DNA of 64,000 bases, taken from Planctomycetota bacterium. GTDB taxonomy: Bacteria; Planctomycetota; UBA1135; JACQFD01. Under the pieces are notes generated by a model. That model did not search any database. It was not told where the DNA came from and saw only the letters and a program-made list of their open reading frames with translations. Shown here in pieces: positions 55,008 to 62,500 of the stretch; position 1 is the first letter of the stretch; the number at the start of each line of letters is the position of its first letter. Location of the stretch: positions 1-64,000 of the forward strand of contig JAEUHX010000032.1 in the NCBI GenBank assembly GCA_016792805.1, written 5' to 3'. The translations under genes were made by a program, and so were the position numbers.

Positions 55008-56339
55008 TTACTGAATGCGCACTTTCAGCAGATTCGAGAGGCCGAAGACGGAGGATCCTCCTCCGCCACCGGCCGCGATCTGTAGATAGTGGTCGGTTCC
55101 GGAGAGGGACGGCACATTGGGAATGTTCACAGAAAGCGTCTGCGTGGAGCTGCCCGGGGGAAGTGTTCCGGTGAGCACCGTGTCGATCGGCAGCAGCGGA
55201 TCGACGTAGAGCGAGCCGAACGGTGCGATCGGCAGCGGTACTCCTGGCGTCCCCTCGAACATGCCCCAGCCGTCGCCAGGGTTGGGTCCGTCGATGCGAA
55301 ACGTCCAGAGGCCGCCGACGGATGTGGTGGTTTGTAAGGTTGTGAGTGCCGGACGATACACATTCCAGGCGGCACCGAGCCGCGCTACAAGGAATGTCTG
55401 TGCGGCGTTGTCGACGGCGGTGCCGAGGGTGCCGTGGCCCGCGCCGATCACCGGCGTGTAATTGTGTATGACGCCGACGGCCGTGAGGGCCGCATCGAGC
55501 TTGGCGCTCTGTGCCGTGGGGACGACGACGTCGGCCGTTCCGTGGGCGATGAAGAAGGGGGGATCGCCCGGGTCGACCCATGTGATGGGATTCGCCCACT
55601 GCGTGTGCTGCACGAGCTGCGGATACGGAGCGGCTGGATTATTGATGTTTTGCTTGATGTTCCCGATACCCTGCCCGGGTCCGGTCCAGCCGATCAGCTT
55701 CGATTCCGGCGAGGCCGGGGAGTCGTGGTCGATGTTGCTCCCCGGTGGATTCGTAACATCATCATTCATGTGCAGAATGTCGGTCGGGCCGAAGTAGTCG
55801 ACGCACGCTTGGACTGCGCTCGAATAGGCGAGATTGCCGCCGATCGCGCCCTCGATCTCCGCGGCTCCTCCCGACGTGGCGGCGAGTGCGGCGAGGTGAC
55901 CACCGGCCGATTCTCCGCGCGTCGCGATGCGGCGGGGATCCAAATTGTATAGATGCGCGTTGGCGCGCAAGTATCGGATGGCGGCCTTGATGTCGTGGAT
56001 CTGTGCCGGAAACGTCACGGGCGCGCCCGCATAGAGCGCCGCCTCGCTCGTGAGCCGATACTTGACACTCGCAATGGCGAATCCCTGGTTCATCAGCGCG
56101 ATGTACTGGCCTGGGATCGGCTGGTTCGTGCCGCCCGCCCAGCCGCCGCCATGGATTCGCAGGACGACGGGGTACGGCGCGACTCCCGCCTGGGGAATAT
56201 ACAGATCAAGAGTAAGCTTCGTGGTCCCCGGGCCGAAATCGTGATAGACGAGATCGTTGTGAGTCGGTGAGGTCTGCGCGAGCACGGGGCCGGAAAGCAG
56301 CCCGAGGAGAAGCAAGGTGTGGAGTCTCTTGTGCCGCAT
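55008..56339 (-). CDS. secreted alpha/beta hydrolase (carboxylesterase-like) with C-terminal sandwich domain
   Basis: 443 residues from ATG at 56339, which gives a signal peptide (LLLLGLLSGPVLA). Oxyanion motif HGGGW (63-67), nucleophile Ser144 in RGESAGGH, acid in HGTADVVVP, His in GAGHGTLG: the hormone-sensitive-lipase/BD-FAE esterase arrangement. Residues about 330-443 are a beta domain ending NVPSLSGTDHYLQIA and FGLSNLLKVRIQ, similar to the C-terminus of the beta-helix protein at 50513. Likely an exported esterase on ester-linked plant or microbial polymers. Its upstream region is a repeat-rich gene-free block. Confidence 0.92.
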   Translation of the reverse strand: MRHKRLHTLLLLGLLSGPVLAQTSPTHNDLVYHDFGPGTTKLTLDLYIPQAGVAPYPVVLRIHGGGWAGGTNQPIPGQYIALMNQGFAIASVKYRLTSEAALYAGAPVTFPAQIHDIKAAIRYLRANAHLYNLDPRRIATRGESAGGHLAALAATSGGAAEIEGAIGGNLAYSSAVQACVDYFGPTDILHMNDDVTNPPGSNIDHDSPASPESKLIGWTGPGQGIGNIKQNINNPAAPYPQLVQHTQWANPITWVDPGDPPFFIAHGTADVVVPTAQSAKLDAALTAVGVIHNYTPVIGAGHGTLGTAVDNAAQTFLVARLGAAWNVYRPALTTLQTTTSVGGLWTFRIDGPNPGDGWGMFEGTPGVPLPIAPFGSLYVDPLLPIDTVLTGTLPPGSSTQTLSVNIPNVPSLSGTDHYLQIAAGGGGGSSVFGLSNLLKVRIQ

Positions 56340-56615
56340 GGGGCTTGGGAACCGGCCACAGCGCAGGAGGTTCCGAACGGGAAGCGTGACGCAGCGGGAG
56401 CTGGGCGGGCGAGTGGGCGCGTGAGTGGCGGGTTGTGTCTCGGGAAGAATGGGGCGTGGTCGGTCTTGGCGCGGCAGCGGACAGTCCGAGAGGCTATTCC
56501 AGGATTCCTCCGAGCTGCGCGCAGGCCTCGACGCAGGACGATGGATCATGAGGGGTGAGGCATGAGCGTTCCTTCCCGATCGATAAGTGGAGTCGGCGCG
56601 TGCGCCGACCGGTGA

Positions 56616-56754
56616 GCGCGCGCGTGCGCGCGCGGATGACGAAGCCCGCAGGCGATTGGTCATCGCGCGGGGCAAGCCCCGCGCCATGGGTCGGCGCGTG
56701 CGCCGACCCCACGGATCGAAATCTGTGCACGCCAAGACCGACCCACGCCCCATT
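56616..56754 (+). repeat. 139-bp direct repeat, copy 1
   Basis: Near-identical (two mismatches) to 56849-56987 at an offset of 233 bp. It contains two internal GC-rich palindromes and ends in a unique ACGGATCGAAATCTGTGC stretch that marks the repeat. Confidence 0.9.
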
Positions 56755-56848
56755 CCTAGCCGTCCCTTATCTGTGAAGTCGTAGGGCGCGGGCTCGCCTA
56801 GAACTGTAAATGATGCCGTGGGGCGCGGGCGTCGCCCGCGCCGATTGC

Positions 56849-56987
56849 GCGCGCGCGTGCGCGCGCGGATGACGAAGCCCGCAGGCGATTGGTCATGGCG
56901 CGGGGCAAGCCCCGCGCCATGGTTCGGCGCGTGCGCCGACCCCACGGATCGAAATCTGTGCACGCCAAGACCGACCCACGCCCCATT
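56849..56987 (+). repeat. 139-bp direct repeat, copy 2
   Basis: Copy of 56616-56754. Its internal stem CATGGCGCGGGGC-AA-GCCCCGCGCCATG (56894-56921) is longer than in copy 1 because of a G for C change. Confidence 0.9.
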
Positions 56988-57046
56988 TGTTTCGAGTCAC
57001 AACCCGCCAGCCCCGCGCGCACGCGCGCGCACACCGGTCGGCGCAC

Positions 57047-57122
57047 GCGCCGACCCCACTTCTCAGTGAGCGAATGGCTCGCATGCGCCGAACCCACTTC
57101 TCAGTGAGCAGATTGCTCGCGC
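57047..57122 (+). repeat. two tandem 38-bp units
   Basis: Units 57047-57084 and 57085-57122, both starting GCGCCGA and containing CCCACTTCTCAGTGAGC, are about 85-90% identical. With only two units and no spacer structure, this is not a CRISPR array. Confidence 0.8.
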
Positions 57123-57244
57123 GCGCCGCCCTTCCGTTTTCAGAGCGAGGACGGGCCCACCCAATGGTTTCCCCCAGAAGCTTTACCAACTGGATCGATC
57201 CAAGGGGACGCTGCGTCATTCATCCGCTTCAGCAGGACCCATCG

Positions 57245-59389
57245 CTACCGCAGCAGCACCCATGTGAAGCCTCCCGCGGCAATCTCCACCGGGATTTCTG
57301 CGGTCGTCGCGGCCAGCGGCCCGACGTCCTTCCAGGGGGCGCCTTCCGCCGACATCTGTGCTTTCCCGCGGATTCCGGAATAGTAAAGATCAATGCGCAG
57401 CGTCTGTCTCACCGCCTCCTCGCGAGGATTGAATGCCACGAGCATCGCCTTGGTCTCGAGCCGTGGATTCACATGCAGCATCCAGTCGATTTCGCGGCCG
57501 TCGGCGCGCCGGCCGTGGATGAGGTCCGATTCCAACAGATCCCGATACGTGCGGTACCACTCCACGCGGCGTCTCACGAGGTCGCGGACGCGCTCGGTGT
57601 CGTAGAGCCTCGGGCCGCGGTAGCAGGCCTGCACGCCGAATGCGAGATTCCCCATCAGCATGCGGTCGTAGTGCTCGCGGTGTTCGTCGAGCGGTTCGAT
57701 CGTGGCCGCCGCGCCTCCGCCCTGATACTCCGTCAATGGCACGAACATCCAACCCATCGAAGGCGTCTTCTCCCAGGTGCCGTCGTAGATATTCTGTCTT
57801 GTATGAAGGATCTGCTGCGCGCGGGGAAGTGACCAATTGCTCTCGCGGTACCCCATGCCGTTCTTCGAGGAGCCCTGCAGGAAATACCAATCGGGAACGT
57901 TCAAATAAACGCCTCGCGCTCGGCACTCGCGATAGAACGCCGAGATGGCAGCATGCTGTTGCCACTGCGAGTCGTCGAGTCCGCGGTGTCCCGGATGCTT
58001 GTCCGATGCGCAGGGATCGCCCGGGTACGACCCGTCGTGCTCCAGCACGTCGAGGCCGCCGTCCCCAAAGAGCGTCCTCAGCTTCGAAAAATAACGAACT
58101 CCCCAGGGGCTTCCTAGGCAGGGCGCGTCGCCGAACACGGCAAAACCACCCGGCTTCCCCGTCTTCGGGTTCACCACGTCGTCGGCGTCGCTGATGCGCC
58201 GGCTCGAGAGAAGCGAGTAGCCGCCGAGCTCAATCTTCTTCGATCGCGCGTAATGATGAAGCTCACGAATGCGTGCCAGTTCGTCCGCATCCTCGGTCTC
58301 TGCGTCGAACCCGCTGCCGAAGGAGAGAATCGCCATCTCGAAGCCCACCTCCGCGCACTGGTCGATCGCCTGCCGCACGGCGCCCGACTCAGCCGTGCGC
58401 ACGTGCATCATGAGTGGATTCTCCGTTGCCCAGGGGGCGAGCGTCCGATAGGCGCGCCGCACCGCGAGGCCGCGGCGCTCGCGATCGGTCGAGTCATGCG
58501 CCAGCTCATAGACGCGGAACGACTCAAACGTGGCGCCCGCGGCGACCTCGGCCGCAGGCCCAAGCGGCGGCCCGACTTCGAGCAGGCACCGCGTCTTCCG
58601 CTCATAATTGACTTGCGTGGAATATTGAGGATCTTCCACGAAGCGCACCGCGTGCGACGACGCGTCGCCGGCCGTCATGGCGTGGAACGCGTAGTCCGTC
58701 TCCACATGCAAATTATAGGGGACGGTCGGCGTGCGCGCGGGATCGACGCGCGACTCGGTCTCCACGAGCGCGAGCTCCTCGAGCACAAATCGATCGACGC
58801 GCATCGGCGTCTTCCCGGCATTCTGGACTCTCAGCGATTTCGACAGGAGCGGCAGCCCGTCGTAGAGTTCATAACAAAGAGTGATCCGCGCGTCGGGAAG
58901 CGCCTCGGCGCGGAAATCGAGTTCCACGCTCGCACCCTTCGGCGGCCACACGGCGTCGGGGGCGACGTGGCGCACGCGCTTCCAAGGGAATCGTTCGCGA
59001 ATCGGTCCCAAGCGCGTCGCCACGAGCTTCGCCGCGCCCGGCGGCGCTTCCATCGCTTTCAGATCGGCTTCTGTAATGAACGCGTGATTGCGCTGCCCCA
59101 CGAGCCCGCCCACCACGATCTCTCGCCCGTCGATCGTGAGCCGCGCCTCTGGCTGCACCGCTCGCAAGAAGCTCTCGCCGCTTCGAACACAGACCATGGA
59201 GACCGTCGCCACGGCCGGCTCCAGCACGAGCACGCGTCGCAGGAGCCCGTTGTCGAGCACGAGCTCGCGCCCATGGGTCTCGATGCGGCTTTGCGCCGGA
59301 GAGCTCGCAACGAGCCAGTCGCCTTCGCTGCTTGTGGCGAATCCTGCGAGCCACGCCGCGGCCAACGCCGCCATTGCAATCATTGCCAT
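57245..59389 (-). CDS. exported glycoside hydrolase-like protein (alpha-galactosidase/clan-D-like)
   Basis: 714 residues with an N-terminal signal peptide (MIAMAALAAAWLAGFA). The first third is beta-rich, as in the N-terminal sandwich of GH36-type enzymes; the middle reads as a TIM barrel. FEMAILSFGSGFDAE and KKIELGGYSLLSSRR are barrel strands, and GGLDVLEHDGSYPGDPCASDKHPGH carries a candidate nucleophile Asp at the usual place at the end of strand 4. A C-terminal beta domain closes the protein. Assignment to a GH family is uncertain. Likely periplasmic. Upstream neighbour is a divergent A2M-like gene. Confidence 0.8.
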   Translation of the reverse strand: MAMIAMAALAAAWLAGFATSSEGDWLVASSPAQSRIETHGRELVLDNGLLRRVLVLEPAVATVSMVCVRSGESFLRAVQPEARLTIDGREIVVGGLVGQRNHAFITEADLKAMEAPPGAAKLVATRLGPIRERFPWKRVRHVAPDAVWPPKGASVELDFRAEALPDARITLCYELYDGLPLLSKSLRVQNAGKTPMRVDRFVLEELALVETESRVDPARTPTVPYNLHVETDYAFHAMTAGDASSHAVRFVEDPQYSTQVNYERKTRCLLEVGPPLGPAAEVAAGATFESFRVYELAHDSTDRERRGLAVRRAYRTLAPWATENPLMMHVRTAESGAVRQAIDQCAEVGFEMAILSFGSGFDAETEDADELARIRELHHYARSKKIELGGYSLLSSRRISDADDVVNPKTGKPGGFAVFGDAPCLGSPWGVRYFSKLRTLFGDGGLDVLEHDGSYPGDPCASDKHPGHRGLDDSQWQQHAAISAFYRECRARGVYLNVPDWYFLQGSSKNGMGYRESNWSLPRAQQILHTRQNIYDGTWEKTPSMGWMFVPLTEYQGGGAAATIEPLDEHREHYDRMLMGNLAFGVQACYRGPRLYDTERVRDLVRRRVEWYRTYRDLLESDLIHGRRADGREIDWMLHVNPRLETKAMLVAFNPREEAVRQTLRIDLYYSGIRGKAQMSAEGAPWKDVGPLAATTAEIPVEIAAGGFTWVLLR

Positions 59390-59578
59390 GGCGCCAGCCT
59401 AGCTGCGCCTCGACACATCCTCGTGACAAGGCTCACCCGCGCGGCGTGGTCTAATCCCGCGCCCCCGGCGCGCGTGATGAGGCTGCGTCCGCATCGCGTT
59501 CCCTGCCCATTGAATTTCTCGGAGGGCGGCGCGTCGAAGCTGTCCGCCGCTTTCGCCCCGACTTCCTCGGTACCGGCT

Positions 59579-62500
59579 ATGACCCTCGCGTCCTTCTGGG
59601 CTCGTCCCCGCGTTCTCGTCCTTGGGCTCCTTCTCGGAGGACTGGCTGCAGTCGGGGTTGCGGCCTCGCTGCCGGGCGCCGACGAGACGGCGCGAAAGGC
59701 CAAGGTGCTGCTGATGGACCGGCAGTTCAAAGAGGCAGCCGAGCTGCTGGCCCAGGACCCCGGCACAGGCGACGACGCCGCGACGCGGCGATTCCTCCGG
59801 GGCCATGCGCTTCTGATGGCGGGCGACGCCTCGGGGGCCGCCGACGCCTTCGAGAGCTACGGCAAGGACTTCCCGACGGGGGCCGACGCGACGCGCGCCC
59901 GCCTCGCGCTCGCGGCCGCCAAACGTGCACAAAAAGAGTTCGCCGCGGCGGCCGCGATCGACCGCGACCAGCTGAAGGCGCTCCTCTCACCGGCGCGCCG
60001 TCTGGAGCTCGCCAAGGTCTACCTCGACTATGCCGAGAAGGCCGAGAAGGGGCCCGAGCCGGTCTGGACGCGTGCGCGCACCTTCTTCGACCTCGCGCTG
60101 TCGCTCGAGCTTCCGCCGGCCGACGACGCCCGCGTGCGCGAGAAGGCGGCCGAGATGTCGGAGAAGGCGGGCGAGCTTCCCGACGCGCTCGCGCGCATGC
60201 GTGCCGTGAAGCAGGCCCACGGCGACGGAAAGGACGGGATGGTGCGCTTTCGCATCGGCGAGCTCGAGCGGCTCACCGGCGACGTGCGCGGCGCGCGGCG
60301 CACCTACCAGGACTTCTTGAAGGATTTCGCGAAAAGTGAGAAAGCTCCGAAGGCGGCCTATGGCATCGCGCTCTCCCACGGTATGCCGACGCCGGGCGAC
60401 GACGAGTCGCTCGCGCGCGGCGTGGCCGCGGCCAAGGCGGTGATCTCACAATTTCCGGCGGCGCCCGAGGCGCGCGATGCGGCGTTCGCCATCGCGCAGG
60501 CGGAGCTCCACCGCACGCGATTCGACGAGGCGGTGCGGGATCTGCAAGCATTTGTGTCTTCTACGGCCCAAGATCAGGCCGCCAAAGATCCGCGCGTCGC
60601 GACGGCGCGCGCGTGGGTGGGCGATGCGCTCGCGGCGCAGGCGCGCTACGCCGAGGCGATCGAAGCGTGGCAGCTCTACCTGCGCGAGCATCCGACGCAC
60701 GGCGAATTCGCCCGAGTGCATCGGGCGATCGTCGACGCGGAGCACGCGACGGCGATGGCGGCTGTGAAGGAGGCGATGGAGAGCCCCGAAAAGGCGAAAG
60801 AGCTCGGCGACCGAGCGCGTGCGGCATTGTTGGCATTTCTCGGTGCGCACCCGCTCGACAACCGCCAGGCGGCGGCGTCGCTCTGGCTTGGGAGCATCGA
60901 GGAGGCGCGCGAGCGCTATGACGCTGCGCGCGATGAGTATGCGAAGCTCGCGAGCAAGTATGCGAGGACGCGCGAGGCCTCGGAGGCGCAATTCCGAGTC
61001 GGACTTTTGTATGAAGACAAGATGTTTGACTTCGAGAAGGCGCTCACGGAGTACGGCAAGGTCCAGGGGCCTTTCGCCGACCAGGCGCGGCGGCGGATTG
61101 CGGCGCTCAAGGAGAAGTCGCTTTCGGTCGCAACGAAGCGTACTTATCAGACGGATGAGGAGCCGTCGATCGAGATTACTTCTCGCAATCTCGAAAAAGT
61201 GAGAGTGCGGGTGTTCCATCTCGATCTCGAGGCGTTCTTCCGCGCGAAGCTCGCGAGCCCGGCGATCGAGTCGCTCGACGTGGAGGTGATCGCCCCCGAT
61301 GCGCAGCGGGAAGTTCCCACATCTCCTTACGTGCCGCACCAGCAGACGACGCGCCCGATCGCGCTCGCGGAGCTGCGTGGAAAGCCCGGCGCCTACGTGG
61401 TGAAGGTCGACGGCGGTGAGCTGGAGGCGACGACGCTCGTGCTAGTTTCCGATCTGGTGCTGATCAGCAAAGCCGGACGACGCGATGCGCTCGTGTTTGC
61501 ACAGAACGCGCGCACCGGCGAGCCGATGCCGGGTGTTCGCGTCGTGGCGAGCGACGGCAGCAAGGTGCTTTTCGAAGAGAACACGGGGGCCGACGGAGTG
61601 CTGCTGAAGCGCGACGACGCCATCGCAAGCGCCGGGCGTCTCGTTCTGTATGGAAGCTCGGCGGGCGGCGCCGCCGTCGTGGGGCTCGACTTCTCGTCGC
61701 TTGGTGCTGCTGCCGCGCTCACGGCGCGCGGGCTCCTTGTCACAGATCGTGCGAGCTATCGTCCCGGGGAGACGGTGCGCGCCTGGGGCGTGCTGCGGAC
61801 TGTGAAGGACGGCAGCTATGCAGTGGAGGAGGGGCGCAAGGTGCGCACGGTGCTGCGCGACGCGTCGGGCGCGGAGCTCGCGAGCGTCGCGGGCGCGCTG
61901 TCGGCATTTGGTACTACAAAAGCGGAACTCACGATTCCGGGCGCCGCGGCGCTCGGCACATGGTCGGCGGCGGTTCTCGACGCGGCGAACGGCGAAGTGC
62001 TGGCGGTCAAGTCGGTGGATGTAGAGGAGGTGCGCCGGGAGCGGCTGCGCCTCTCGGTCGAGCTCGATCGAGCCGTCGTGATGCGAGGCGAGACGGTGAA
62101 GGCGACGATTCGAGCAAGCTACTTTTCCGGCGGCCCGCTCGCGAGGCGGGCTCTCATGGTGCAGCCGCCGGGCGCCGATCTGCTGACGCTGACGACCGAT
62201 GAGAAGGGTGAGGCGAATTGTACGATTGAGACCCGCGACCTCGCGGAGGAGGGCACGCAGGTCGTGTCGGCGCGACTCGCGGAAGAGCCGGTCTTCGGCG
62301 TCGCCGAGCTCGTGGTGGCCACGGTAGAGTTTCGGCCGTCGGTCAGCCTTCTCCAGCCCGTCGCGCTCGCCGGCGAGGGATTCGATGTCACTGTCGAGAC
62401 CAAGAGTGTGGCGAGGAAACCCGTGGGCGCAGAATTGAAACTCAATATTTTGCGCCGTGAAGAGAAAGGCCTTCGCAAGGTGGAGGAGAAAGCCATTCAG

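Larger units (their letters stand above)
56340..57244. repeat. gene-free block with long repeats and GC palindromes
   Basis: 905 bp without a credible gene. Contents, in order: palindrome GTCGGCGC-GT-GCGCCGAC (56592-56609); 139-bp direct repeat copies at 56616-56754 and 56849-56987 (two mismatches by eye); within each copy, palindromes around GCGCGGGGC-AA-GCCCCGCGC (56665-56684) and GGTCGGCGC-GT-GCGCCGACC (56689-56708), the copy-2 stem extended to 13 bp by CATG; palindrome GGCGCGGGCGTCGCCCGCGCC (56822-56842); palindrome GGTCGGCGC-AC-GCGCCGACC (57036-57055); and two tandem 38-bp units (57047-57122). It resembles a REP/BIME-like cluster. Confidence 0.85.

Noticed and set aside
56616..57122. CRISPR or insertion sequence
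   Set aside because: Only two long copies, no spacers of regular length, no transposase and no terminal inverted repeats with target duplications.
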